NCBI GenBank assembly: GCA_046732855.1
Contig: JBKPNX010000062.1
Coordinates: 45,910 to 109,909, forward strand
Length of the DNA: 64,000 bases
Reading direction: 5' to 3'
DNA from: JBKPNX01 sp046732855
GTDB lineage: Bacteria > Pseudomonadota > Alphaproteobacteria > Geminicoccales > Geminicoccaceae
Shown here: piece after piece, positions 54,507-63,248 of the stretch
Numbering within the stretch: position 1 is the first letter of the stretch
How the letters are laid out: each line of letters opens with the position of its first letter
Notes under the pieces: generated by a model
What the model saw: only the letters and a program-made list of their open reading frames with translations
Database searches by the model: none
What the model was told of the DNA's origin: nothing
Program-made: the position numbers and the translations under genes

Positions 54507-55205
54507 TCAAGCGGCTTCAGAAGCATGCGCGACACCACTTTCCCGAAGCCAATTCACCCATCGACGCAGAAACTCGTAGTAATCCACTTCGCTGATTCGG
54601 AGGAAATTGACTGCAATCAAAGGCTTCGTCCTTTCCTTGCTACTCTCATCATACTTCCCGCTGACGAAAGCATACATCTTAACTGGTTCCCGATAGGAGC
54701 TACGGCCTTGAGCATCGAGATAAGCGATGCCCCCATGGGCTAGGGCATTACGTAGGATGCTACACCACTGCGAGGCTGGCATGGCAGCAGCATTCTGTGC
54801 GGCGTCGTCAGTGCCAAGCTCCGCGGCAACGTGATCCGGCACGCCATTCGCGATATTTGGGAAAGGCGGCTCCTTGTGGCATGCGAAACGCCATACGCCG
54901 TCCACAAAGAAAGGGGCTTCTCGTAAGCGCCGTCGCCGTAAGATCTCGTCAATGGCCGTGGCTGACCTCGGGTTTATCTTGCGATCATCCGCATAGTGCC
55001 GGTGCTCGCCGCCTTCGCGGCGTTCGATCCGCTCGATTGGAAGATTAATGATAGGCATCGACATTGAGATCAGAAAGGTCGACGTCAACGGGCCAAGATC
55101 CGGCCGCTCCACCTGACGGATGTTCTGGGCATGCGGCCAAAGGGTGTCCAGGAGCTGTAGGCAGCGCTCTGGTAGCTCCAAGCTGTAGTTGGCTGGATTG
55201 CCCAA
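54507..55205 (-). CDS. HEPN-like motif protein of unknown function
   Basis: A 232-residue soluble protein, TTG start at 55205 with GGAG 7 bp upstream. Near residue 150 it has ILRNALAHGG, an R-x4-H motif (Arg152, His157) like the RNA-cutting motif of HEPN domains, preceded by a helical QWCS. Many HEPN proteins are toxins or defence RNases, with a nucleotidyltransferase or other antitoxin beside them; none is adjacent here. GC is lower than in the neighbours, which suggests transfer. The motif is short, so the HEPN call is tentative. Confidence 0.6.
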   Translation of the reverse strand: MGNPANYSLELPERCLQLLDTLWPHAQNIRQVERPDLGPLTSTFLISMSMPIINLPIERIERREGGEHRHYADDRKINPRSATAIDEILRRRRLREAPFFVDGVWRFACHKEPPFPNIANGVPDHVAAELGTDDAAQNAAAMPASQWCSILRNALAHGGIAYLDAQGRSSYREPVKMYAFVSGKYDESSKERTKPLIAVNFLRISEVDYYEFLRRWVNWLRESGVAHASEAA

Positions 55206-55408
55206 ATCGTTACTCCGTCAAAAACGTCGCCACAGCCGGTCTCGGCTTTCGCAGCGAAGTCGCGATACTCGAAGCAGCCTCATTGCACACCTGCGAGTTG
55301 AGATCAATGTGGCCATTTCAGATAGAAGAGCAAACGGTCGGGTTCTCCGACGTGGCGCGCAGCTCCGACTTGAGGCCGCAACCGGCGACCTTGATCTGCA
55401 GGCGTTGA

Positions 55409-56548
55409 TCAGATCGCGCCGCGGGCGTCGATCGGCCAGATGTCGACCAGCGTGTCGCCGTGGACCACGTGGTAGACGTCGTACAGGTTCACGGTCGGGT
55501 CGCAGTGCGGCGTGAGGCACTCGAGCCCGCTGCCGACCGGCAGATGCTTGGGCGCATCCGCGAGCTCGATGCGGCCGTGCTCGTCGCCGAAGAAGTGATA
55601 GGTGGCGCCTTCCGGCGCGCCGCGCGCGATCACCGGCCGCGGCCCGTCGGTCGCGAAGTGCTTGAGCCCTGCATCGGTGGTGACGTGGCCGGCGGCGTTG
55701 GCGCTGATCACGGAGGCGCGCACGAACAGCGCCGGCTCGAACGGCTGCGCCGCGTCCGGGCGCAGCGCCACCTGCTGGTACTGGACGTCCATGAACACGT
55801 AGCTGCCGCACTGCAGCTCGGTGAACAGGCCGCCGCCGGCGTCCTGCGCATGGCTGCCGGTGCCGGCGCCCGTGATCATGCGCGGCGTCAGATTCTCGGC
55901 GCGCAGCCGCTCGACCACCTCGGCCGTCTTGGCGGCCTCGATCTCGCCCTGGCGCTCACGCTCCGCGATGTCCGCGGTGTGCTGCAGATACCCCGCGTAG
56001 GCCTGCACGCCGCCGAACGCCAGGCTGTCCGAGCCGGCAATACGGCGCGCCACCGCAAGCGCCTGCTCGGCGTCGGTGCAACCGGTCCGCTGCCGCCCGA
56101 CCCCGATGTCGACCAGCACGATGAGCCGCCGCTCGGCGCCGGCGACGGCTGCGGCCAGCGCGTCGACGCCCGCCACGCTGTCCGCAACCACCATCAGCCC
56201 TTCCGCCCGGTCGAGCAGCGCGCGCAGGCGCGCGAGCTTGGGAGGCGTGGTGAGCGGCGAGGTGATCAGCACGTTGCCGATGCCGCCCTGGGTCAGCCGC
56301 TCGGCCTCGCCGATGGTGGCGGCCGAGACGCCGATCGCCCCGGCCGCCAGCTGGCGGCGCGCCACCTCGACCGACTTGTGCGTCTTGGCGTGCGGGCGCA
56401 GCGCCACCCCGTGCCGATCGCAGAACGCCGCCATGGCGGCCAGATTGCCGTCGAGCGCGGCGAGGTCGAGCAGCAGCGCCGGGGTGCACAGCCCCGCCCG
56501 CGAGCCGGGCCGGCCGATCAGGTCCGCATTCGGTCCGAGGAACGCCAC
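55409..56548 (-). CDS. D-threonine aldolase / D-serine dehydratase-like PLP enzyme (DSD1 family)
   Basis: A 379-residue PLP enzyme of fold type III. The PLP lysine is expected in RPHAKTHKS (Lys55). The metal ligands of the D-threonine aldolase/eukaryotic-type D-serine dehydratase group are in LTPHCDPTVNLYD near the C-terminus. GAGTGSHAQDAGGG, then TELQCGSYVFMDVQY, follows the family. It would break down D-hydroxy amino acids. It ends 203 bp past the HEPN-like gene, and 3 bp separate it from the deleted aminotransferase upstream, so the two probably shared an operon for amino-acid catabolism. Confidence 0.85.
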   Translation of the reverse strand: MAFLGPNADLIGRPGSRAGLCTPALLLDLAALDGNLAAMAAFCDRHGVALRPHAKTHKSVEVARRQLAAGAIGVSAATIGEAERLTQGGIGNVLITSPLTTPPKLARLRALLDRAEGLMVVADSVAGVDALAAAVAGAERRLIVLVDIGVGRQRTGCTDAEQALAVARRIAGSDSLAFGGVQAYAGYLQHTADIAERERQGEIEAAKTAEVVERLRAENLTPRMITGAGTGSHAQDAGGGLFTELQCGSYVFMDVQYQQVALRPDAAQPFEPALFVRASVISANAAGHVTTDAGLKHFATDGPRPVIARGAPEGATYHFFGDEHGRIELADAPKHLPVGSGLECLTPHCDPTVNLYDVYHVVHGDTLVDIWPIDARGAI

Positions 56549-56551
56549 CGG

Positions 56552-56920
56552 CTAGCCCCGCCCGATGCCGTCGGCGCGCAGGCTCGCGACCGCCTGGCCG
56601 CGGCCCTTGGCGAACCCGGCGACGATCAGCTCGACGTCGTCCGGGGTCATCATGAGCGGCGGCGAGTGGGCGAGCACATCGCCGCTCCCCAGACCGCGCA
56701 CGATCAGGCCCTCGGCCAGGCAGCACTGCACGATGCGGGCGGCCACCTTGTGTCGGGGATCGAACGCCCGCTCGGCAGCCACCTCGACGCCCTCCATCAG
56801 GCCGGCGCCGCGCACCTGGCCGACCAGCGGGTGATCATAAGCGGACGGCGTGAATGGGCGCAGAAAGCCGCACCGGTCGAGCTCGGCGAGCGACAGATTG
56901 CGGGTCGGCTGAACGGACAT
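56552..56920 (-). pseudogene. Class III aminotransferase with large internal deletion
   Basis: A 122-residue in-frame remnant. The start (NLSLAELDRCGFLRPFTPS) resembles the N-terminus of class III (omega) aminotransferases, and from about residue 30 the sequence jumps to their C-terminal domain (HPLVGQVRGAGLMEGVEV, then LIVRGLGSGDVLAHSPPLMM). The central ~330 residues, including the PLP lysine, are missing, so it cannot be an active transaminase. The junction lies near 56835-56845. It precedes the D-threonine-aldolase-like gene with 3 bp spacing and faces away from the amidotransferase gene. Confidence 0.75.
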
Positions 56921-57154
56921 GGGATCGCTCCCGGCTGGACGGCCTGCCGCCGAACATCACATAGCCGGCCCGCAGCCGCTGGCCAACGATTGTCTGCACG
57001 GCTCCAAGCGGCGCTGACGAGGGTTATGTCGCGAACCAGCCTCGGAGAGAAGACCGGAGCAAAGCGTAAAGACCTCGGTTACCTCCTGCAGGTAGCGTCG
57101 AGTTGACCGGGCGCTCGCTTGTCGACTTTGGACGCCTCGGGTAGAAGAGCGCGC

Positions 57155-57952
57155 ATGACGTGGTCCGATCGTCCGCCGCTGATTGGCGTCCCGGCGTGCG
57201 TAGTGCAACGCGACGGGTTCGAATATCACCAGGCCGGCGACAAATACGTTGACAGCGTGATCGATGGCGCGGGCGGGCTGCCGGTGGTGATCCCGGCGCT
57301 CGGGCCGCGGCTCGACTGCGATGCCCTGCTCGAGGAGCTGGACGGAGTGTTGATCACCGGCAGCCCGTCCAACGTCGAGCCACACCACTACGGCGGGCCG
57401 GCGCCGCCGCAGGGCAGCCCGCGCGATCCGGCGCGCGACGCCACGACCCTGCCGCTGATCCGGCGCGCCCTCATGTCTGCGGTACCGCTGTTCGCGATCT
57501 GCCGCGGTCTGCAGGAGCTCAACGTCGCGCTCGGCGGCTCGTTGCATCAGGAAGTGCACCAGCTGCCCGGCCGCGCCGACCACCGCTCCGACAAGAGCGT
57601 GCCGATGCGGGAGCGCTATGCGCCGGTCCATCCGGTGAGCGTCATGCAGGGCGGCATCCTGCAGCGCCTGCTGGACGGCGCGGAGACCATCCAGGTCAAC
57701 TCGCTGCACGGCCAGGGCATCGATCGCCTGGCGGATCGTCTCGCGGTCGAGGCGATCGCGCCCGACGGCACGATCGAGGCGGTCTCGGTCCGGGATGCGC
57801 CTGGATTCGCGCTCGCGGTGCAATGGCATCCCGAGTGGCGCGTGCTCGAGAACCCCACCTCACGCCGCCTGTTCGCCGCGTTCGGCGCGGCCTGTCGGGC
57901 GCGGCAGAGAGTTCGCCATGAGCGACATGGAGCGCTGGCTCCGGGAGCGTAG
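57155..57952 (+). CDS. Class I glutamine amidotransferase-like hydrolase (PuuD-like)
   Basis: A 265-residue protein of the gamma-glutamyl-gamma-aminobutyrate hydrolase family. The nucleophile is the Cys of LFAICRGLQELNVALGG near residue 112, and the His-Glu pair is in VQWHPEW near residue 226. The ATG at 57155 is preferred to an upstream TTG. Its 3' end overlaps the glutamine-synthetase-like gene by 35 bp. The pair matches PuuD/PuuA of putrescine degradation, where PuuD releases GABA from its glutamyl form. The other Puu steps are not in the window. Confidence 0.84.
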   Translation: MTWSDRPPLIGVPACVVQRDGFEYHQAGDKYVDSVIDGAGGLPVVIPALGPRLDCDALLEELDGVLITGSPSNVEPHHYGGPAPPQGSPRDPARDATTLPLIRRALMSAVPLFAICRGLQELNVALGGSLHQEVHQLPGRADHRSDKSVPMRERYAPVHPVSVMQGGILQRLLDGAETIQVNSLHGQGIDRLADRLAVEAIAPDGTIEAVSVRDAPGFALAVQWHPEWRVLENPTSRRLFAAFGAACRARQRVRHERHGALAPGA

Positions 57953-59261
57953 GGTCACCGAGGTCGAATGCCTGGTCGCCGACCTCAACGGCATCGCCCG
58001 CGGCAAGATCCTGCCGACCGACAAGTTCATCCGCTCGCACCGCGAGGATACGCTCCGGCTGCCCGAGATGATCTTCGTGCAGACGGTGACGGGCGACTAT
58101 CCGGACGACGACCGGGTCACCGACCCGGCGGTGCGCGATGTGCGCATGCGGCCCGATCCGCGCTCGCTGCGGATCGTGCCGTGGTACGACGAGCCCACCG
58201 CCCAGGTGATCAGCGACTGTCGTCATCACGACGAGAGCGTGGTGGAGATCGCGCCGCGGCAGGTCCTGCGCAATATCCTCGACGCGTACGCCGAGCGCGG
58301 CTGGCGGCCCGTGGTGGCGCCAGAGCTCGAGTTCTTCCTGACCAGGATCAACGAGGATCCCGACTATCCGCTGGAGCCGCCGGTCGGTCGCTCGAGACGG
58401 CCCGAATCGGCGCGCCAGAGCTACGGCATCGATGCGGTCAACGAGTTCGACCCGATCTTCGAGGACGTGTACCACTGGTGCGAGGTGCAGGAGGTCGACA
58501 TCGATACCCTGACCCACGAGTCGGGCGCGGCGCAGATGGAGATCAACTTCAATCACGGCGACCCGCTGGAGCTCGCGGATCAGGCGTTCCTGTTCAAACG
58601 CACGCTGCGTCAGGCCGCGCTCAAGCACGGCATCTACGCCACGTTCATGGCCAAGCCCATGGAGCGCGAGCCGGGCAGCGCGATGCATGTGCACCAGAGC
58701 GTGTTCGACATCGCCACCGGCGAGAACCTGTTCGCCAGGTCGGACGACGGCCACACCGATCTGTTCCTGTGGCACATCGGCGGTCTGCAGAAGTACCTGC
58801 CGGCGGCGATGCCGCTGCTCGCCCCGAACGTCAACTCGTACCGGCGCCTGCGCCGCTACTCGGACGCGCCGATCAACCTGCACTGGGGCTGGGAGAACCG
58901 CACGGTGGGCTTTCGCGTGCCCGATTCGACCGGCGCTGCGCGCCGGGTCGAGAACCGGGTGGCCGGCGCCGACGCCAACCCGTATCTCGCGATCGCCGGT
59001 TCGCTCGCCTGCGGGCTGCTCGGCATGATCGACGAGGTCGAGCCGACCAAGCCGATCGACGGCAGCGCCTACCGCTTGGCCCAGACCCTGCCGCGGCATC
59101 TGATGGACGCGCTCGACCAGCTGCGCCGGACCAAGCCGCTGCGCCAGCTGTTTGGCGACAACTTCGTCGAGGCGCTGATCATGGTCAAGGAGACCGAGCT
59201 CGAGGCGTATCAGCGCGTGATCAGCTCCTGGGAGCGCGAGCACCTGCTACTGAACGTGTGA
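57918..59261 (+). CDS. Glutamine synthetase-like gamma-glutamylamine ligase (PuuA-like)
   Basis: A 447-residue glutamine-synthetase-fold ligase. It has the beta-grasp start VECLVADLNGIARGKIL, metal and ATP residues in APELEFFLTRINEDP and AMHVHQSVFD, the ammonia/substrate loop YSDAPINLHWGWENRT, and VENRVAGADANPYLAIAG. It lacks the adenylylation tyrosine region of true GlnA and is shorter, like PuuA/glutamylpolyamine synthetases. It overlaps the amidotransferase gene, which supports amine catabolism through gamma-glutamyl intermediates. The preferred amine is unknown. Confidence 0.87.
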   Translation: MSDMERWLRERRVTEVECLVADLNGIARGKILPTDKFIRSHREDTLRLPEMIFVQTVTGDYPDDDRVTDPAVRDVRMRPDPRSLRIVPWYDEPTAQVISDCRHHDESVVEIAPRQVLRNILDAYAERGWRPVVAPELEFFLTRINEDPDYPLEPPVGRSRRPESARQSYGIDAVNEFDPIFEDVYHWCEVQEVDIDTLTHESGAAQMEINFNHGDPLELADQAFLFKRTLRQAALKHGIYATFMAKPMEREPGSAMHVHQSVFDIATGENLFARSDDGHTDLFLWHIGGLQKYLPAAMPLLAPNVNSYRRLRRYSDAPINLHWGWENRTVGFRVPDSTGAARRVENRVAGADANPYLAIAGSLACGLLGMIDEVEPTKPIDGSAYRLAQTLPRHLMDALDQLRRTKPLRQLFGDNFVEALIMVKETELEAYQRVISSWEREHLLLNV

Positions 59262-59356
59262 ATCGCGACAGCAGGAGCCACGGCCGGCCGCATGGCGAAC
59301 GTGCGAGCGGCCGTCGCGAACTCTGTAAAGACCTGGCCTGGGTCGCCTAAGACTCT

Positions 59357-59453
59357 TGCGCGACCGCCTCTGCCTCGGCCGCGATCCAGCGTCCGGTCTC
59401 AGCAATACTTCAGTCGTGTAGACGCCAGGCTCTGAGGGGCAGAATCTAGCCAC
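59357..59453. repeat. 97-bp direct repeat, copy 1
   Basis: This segment matches 61409-61505 at 89 of 97 positions without gaps, by my count. It lies in the ~317-bp gap between the glutamine-synthetase-like and cupin genes, otherwise empty. On the minus strand one frame reads IAETGRWIAAEAEAVAQ in both copies with differences there only at third codon positions, so it may be the remnant of a gene end. Confidence 0.75.
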
Positions 59454-59578
59454 TTGCTGCCGTGAGCAGATGCAGCAAACTATCCTATGAAACCGGGTAT
59501 TGGTCGATCGGAGGGGTTGCGCATAGGCCTGCTTTTGTACTCGATGAAGAGTTCTAACCCGCCTTGTTCATCCAACAG

Positions 59579-59968
59579 TCACTGTGCTGGCACGAGCGCC
59601 GGGGCGCCCTTGTCCTTGATCAAGAGCACCAGGAATTTCGCCGGCTGGGTGCCGCTTGCGTTCCGGTCGACGACATGAACATCGTCAGGGCCTTCATAGA
59701 AGGTCTGTCCTGGTGTCAGTGTCACCTGTTGTCCACCCTCCAGCTGCTGCACAACGGAGCCCTCCAGCACGTAAACAAACGCATGTGCATTGTGTCGGTG
59801 AATGACGGTCGACCCGCCGGGCGCATGCTCGACTGTGATCATCAGAGCTTCCCTCCCGGGATTCTCTGGAAGATCGTTAGACATGAGCGACGTGATCTTA
59901 GGCTCCTGAGCCACAGCCGTGCCGGTCATGAGGCACAGCAGAACCAACGCAACGAGTTTGATCGTCAT
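59579..59968 (-). CDS. Secreted cupin-domain protein
   Basis: A 129-residue protein, ATG at 59968. A signal peptide covers residues 1-20 (KLVALVLLCLMTGTAVA). The cupin core has VIHRHNAHAFVYVLEG (His57, His59, Glu69) followed by LTPGQTFYEGPDDVHVVDRN, so it likely binds a metal. Small exported cupins of this type are common and mostly uncharacterised. Codon use is less GC-rich than in the neighbours, and the gene stands alone between the direct repeats. Confidence 0.82.
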   Translation of the reverse strand: MTIKLVALVLLCLMTGTAVAQEPKITSLMSNDLPENPGREALMITVEHAPGGSTVIHRHNAHAFVYVLEGSVVQQLEGGQQVTLTPGQTFYEGPDDVHVVDRNASGTQPAKFLVLLIKDKGAPALVPAQ

Positions 59969-60006
59969 AAGTCGCCTCTTTCGTTCGTCGCCCGGAACCC
60001 TATCCG

Positions 60007-60255
60007 GTGAACCGGGCAATGGTGGATCAGAGGGTTGCGGCCGAAAAGCAAGACGGCGTGGGGACCCTACATACCGCCCATGACGTGCCGCTTGAATGCC
60101 GGATCGATCCCGAGCAGAGCCCCTCCACCTGGGTGCCGCCGGAGCACAAGCCGGTGCGGCGCGGGCGCAAGATGATCGACCTGCCCACGGTGGAGGAGCC
60201 GACGCCTGACCCGGCGAAGATACGGGCGGTGTCGTACGAGGCAGCGATCGACTAG
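60007..60255 (+). CDS. Short hypothetical frame, probable gene remnant
   Basis: An 82-residue frame. From about 60058 to the stop the third codon position is almost always G or C, which favours real coding (RIDPEQSPSTWVPPEHKPV and PTPDPAKIRAVSYEAAID); the first ~17 codons lack this bias. It may be the 3' remnant of a longer gene joined to unrelated sequence. I recognise no family. It faces the lactonase-like gene. Confidence 0.35.
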   Translation: MNRAMVDQRVAAEKQDGVGTLHTAHDVPLECRIDPEQSPSTWVPPEHKPVRRGRKMIDLPTVEEPTPDPAKIRAVSYEAAID

Positions 60256-60304
60256 TCGTTCAAACGCATGCGGTCGTCGAGTTCGGCCCGAACCCAACAC
60301 GCGG

Positions 60305-61219
60305 TCAGTACTCCCAGGGGCCCGGTACCCAACGAAAGACGTCGCCGGCGACCGCCACATGGCAGACGGACGGGAACGACAGGTGAGTGGCCACCAGCGC
60401 CTCGCGGTTCGCCGCCAGCTCCCGCAAAAGACCGACCCGAAGGCGGGCCGACTCCTCGGGGTCGTGCTCGAAGCCGTTGTACCAGTCGGGGTGGTCGAAC
60501 CCGGGCGCGAACACGAGGTCGCCGGCGAAGGTCAGCCGGTCGCCGCCGGATGCCAGGCGGACCACGCTGTGCCCGGGGGTGTGGCCGCCGGTGCGTTGGG
60601 CGAGCACCCCCGGCGCCACCTCGTACTCCGTCTCGAAAGGCCGCAACTGACTGCCGTACTCGTCCAGGAACCGCTTGGCCGTCCGCCGAAGCGCGTCCGG
60701 GAATCCCGGCGGCATGGAGACGCGGGAGAAATCGGGCGACCCCCAGAACTCGGCCTCGGCGGCCGCCACGTGGATCCGCAGGTCCGGCCGCAGCCGCTCT
60801 CTCACCCCGTCGACGAGCAGCCCGCCAACGTGATCCATGTGCATGTGGGTCACCACCACGTCGGTCACGGATGCGAGATCGACGCCGGCGGCCGCCAGTC
60901 GCCGGACCAACTTGCCGGCCCGCGGCAAGTTCAAGCCCGGGTCCATCCCTATCCCAGAGTCGATTAGGATGGTCCGGCCGCCGCTGCGCACCACGACCTC
61001 GTTCAGCGCCCATTCGAGCATGTCCGGCGGCAGGAACATGTCCTCCAGCCAGGCCGCCCGGACGGCCGGGTCGGCGTTGTGGCCCAGCATCTTGCCTGGC
61101 AGCGTTAGCACCCCATCGCTGACCACCAGCACGTCAATCTCGCCGACCTGCAGCGGGTAGCGCGACGGAACCTCGTCGGACCCCTGTCTACCGGGGTCTG
61201 AGGTGTTGGCCAAGCTCAT
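60305..61219 (-). CDS. MBL-fold metallo-hydrolase (lactonase-like)
   Basis: A 304-residue metallo-beta-lactamase-fold hydrolase with the full signature THMHMDHVGG (His125, His127, Asp129, His130), a later His in GGHTPGHSV and the bridging Asp in TFAGDLVFAPG. Two metals should be bound. The layout resembles N-acyl-homoserine lactonases and similar esterases, but the substrate is uncertain. The ATG overlaps the stop of a short upstream frame (61216-61461) that lacks a normal start and begins within the second direct repeat. It is intact, unlike the degenerate homologue at 2743. Confidence 0.85.
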   Translation of the reverse strand: MSLANTSDPGRQGSDEVPSRYPLQVGEIDVLVVSDGVLTLPGKMLGHNADPAVRAAWLEDMFLPPDMLEWALNEVVVRSGGRTILIDSGIGMDPGLNLPRAGKLVRRLAAAGVDLASVTDVVVTHMHMDHVGGLLVDGVRERLRPDLRIHVAAAEAEFWGSPDFSRVSMPPGFPDALRRTAKRFLDEYGSQLRPFETEYEVAPGVLAQRTGGHTPGHSVVRLASGGDRLTFAGDLVFAPGFDHPDWYNGFEHDPEESARLRVGLLRELAANREALVATHLSFPSVCHVAVAGDVFRWVPGPWEY

Positions 61220-61408
61220 GTGCGTCTCCTCTCCGCCTTACCCACGGCCGAATCGGCCACCTCCGCCGCCGGACCCCGTGGGTTGGCACGTCCTCCAAAC
61301 TCGGAATTAGCTTTGCGCCGTGCGCCTGTCAACCATTCGTCCAGAGGGTGTTCTCCCTCGTCAGGGCGTGCCCATAGGGGGACCTGGCCAGCGTCGTCTA
61401 TGACCCCC

Positions 61409-61505
61409 TGCGCGACCGCTTCCGCCTCGGCCGCGATCCATCGTCCGGTCTCAGCAATACTTCAGTCGTGCCGAGGCCAGGCTCTGAGGGGCAGAGACTA
61501 GCCAC
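61409..61505. repeat. 97-bp direct repeat, copy 2
   Basis: Second copy of the 59357-59453 repeat, same orientation, 2.05 kb away. On the minus strand the shared frame continues past the repeat to 61216 with no stop and no normal start (TGQVPLW-like stretch, then EHPLDEWLTGARRKANSEFG), ending on the start codon of the lactonase-like gene. The copies flank the cupin and lactonase genes. Confidence 0.75.
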
Positions 61506-61858
61506 GAGCCGATTCTCGGGCAACGTGACTCACGCCTTCAGCCGTAGATCGTGCGCGCCGGTCATGAGGTTCGGTCCGCCTGCACTGGTTGCGCCATCGC
61601 CGAGCGATCCAGATCGCGGAAGGCAGCTCCCACCACTTGGACTGAAACAATTGAAACCATCCTCTCTCCTCCAAGACATCAAATTGAAATGATCCGTCTC
61701 TATGTCCGCCGGCGGATCGTCGGCGGGGGGTGGCTCCGAGCGTCGAGTGATCCGACAAGTAAGGCAGTGGACAGGGAGAGCGGAGGCCATCGTGATGCGA
61801 ACCACTGGTGTGCCGCTTCGTAGCCGGACTTCCCCGTTATCGACCGAGGTGCCCTTGA
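61506..61858. other. Gene-free stretch before the flavin monooxygenase
   Basis: About 350 bases of lower GC with no gene I can support. Open frames on both strands here show no family features or codon bias. It must contain the promoter of the monooxygenase gene. Confidence 0.4.
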
Positions 61859-63148
61859 CCTCGAGAGGAAAAGACCCCGAGCGGTCATATAGACACGATC
61901 ATCGTCGGTGGGGGACAGGCGGGGCTTTCGGTTAGCTACTATCTAACTCAGCAACGCCGTGAACATCTCGTCCTCGAGCAATCGAACAGGCCCGGCGAGG
62001 CGTGGCGCAATCATCGCTGGGATTCGTTCACGCTCAACACTCCCAACTGGCAGACGCGACTCCCGGGCGCCGAGTACCACGGTGATGATCCAGACGGCTT
62101 CATGTCCCGATGCGAGGTCGTCGCGTATCTTGAAACGTATGTTGAGCGTTTCCATTTGCCCGTTCTCTATGGCGTCCGGGTTGAACGCGTCGAACGAAAC
62201 GAGAGATCAGGCTTGTATCTGGTCCGAGCCGGCGATCGGAGCAGCATTTCGGCCTGGAACGTGGTCATCGCGACGGGGCTCTATCAAACGCCTAAGGTGC
62301 CTGAGTTCAGTTCAGCGCTGCCCTCGAACATAAGACAAGTTCACTCCGACGCTTATCACAATCCCGGCGAGCTGCTTCCCGGCGCAGTGCTCGTTGTGGG
62401 GAGCGCCCAATCCGGTGCGCAAATCACCGAGGAGCTCTATCAAGCTGGAAAAAAGGTTTATCTGGCTGTTGGCCGCGCCGGGCGCCTCCCAAGGCGCTAT
62501 CGGGGCAAGGACGCGAACTGCTGGTCGGAAAAGCTTGGCCTCTACGATCGAACCGTTGATCAGCTACCTTCACCCAGAGCGAAGTTCGCGGGCAAGCCGA
62601 ACATCTCAGGAACAATGGGCGGCCACACGCTCAACCTGCATCAATTCGCTCGAGATGGCGTAACGCTGGTTGGTCATCTGCAAAGCGTGGAGAACGGCAA
62701 ACTGAAATTGGCTCCAGACCTTTGGGACAACCTCGCCACCGCGGACGCTCACGAAGCTGCCTTTATCAAGTCGGTCGACGAGTACATCGCAAAGACGGGA
62801 ATGGTTGCTCCCGAGGAAAAGTTGCCGGTGCTGCGAGACGGCTTTCAAACTCCACCGATGTCCGACATCGATCTGGAGTTAAGCGGCATTACCAACGTGA
62901 TATGGGCGACAAGTTATGCCTTTGACTTCTCGCTCGTGAAGTTGCCGGTGCTCGACAGAGACGGTTTCCCCATCCAGACGGGGGGCGTTACCGCTTACCC
63001 CGGTCTCTACTTCGTCGGTATGCCCTGGCTCCCGACGGCGAAGTCAGGACTTCTCTATGGGGTTAGGGATACCGCGCGTTCGATCGCTAAGAACATCACA
63101 GAGCGCAACAGCGGCTTCGAAGGCGACCTTCTGAAGGAAGCAGCCTGA
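61859..63148 (+). CDS. Flavin-containing monooxygenase-like oxidoreductase, 5' end damaged
   Basis: The open frame of ~429 codons carries the FAD motif IIVGGGQAGLSVSYYL, the NAD(P) motif VLVVGSAQSGAQITEELY and the FMO-like VVIATGLYQTPKVP, a complete flavoprotein. It has no ATG, GTG or TTG before the FAD motif; an internal ATG at 62102 would remove that motif. Removing one A from the AAAA run at 61869-61872 would join it to an upstream GTG (near 61849). So a one-base frameshift or sequencing error is likely. Codon use is AT-richer than most of the window. It probably hydroxylates or oxidises a small substrate. Confidence 0.75.
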   Translation, partial: PREEKTPSGHIDTIIVGGGQAGLSVSYYLTQQRREHLVLEQSNRPGEAWRNHRWDSFTLNTPNWQTRLPGAEYHGDDPDGFMSRCEVVAYLETYVERFHLPVLYGVRVERVERNERSGLYLVRAGDRSSISAWNVVIATGLYQTPKVPEFSSALPSNIRQVHSDAYHNPGELLPGAVLVVGSAQSGAQITEELYQAGKKVYLAVGRAGRLPRRYRGKDANCWSEKLGLYDRTVDQLPSPRAKFAGKPNISGTMGGHTLNLHQFARDGVTLVGHLQSVENGKLKLAPDLWDNLATADAHEAAFIKSVDEYIAKTGMVAPEEKLPVLRDGFQTPPMSDIDLELSGITNVIWATSYAFDFSLVKLPVLDRDGFPIQTGGVTAYPGLYFVGMPWLPTAKSGLLYGVRDTARSIAKNITERNSGFEGDLLKEAA

Positions 63149-63248
63149 CTTCCTTGTCAGAGCCATTGGGCCGGCATGTCGCCTGGCCAACTAGGCCCGG
63201 GGTGGCCGACCAAACGCGCTCTGCACGCGGGTGCTTGATGGAGGCTGG

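Noticed and set aside
60067..60360. Minus-strand frame opposite the short hypothetical at 60007
   Set aside because: Third-position G/C bias supports the plus strand; the minus product is Arg-rich and featureless.
61498..61805. Two overlapping minus-strand frames before the monooxygenase
   Set aside because: No start context or family features; possibly old gene debris but not supportable.
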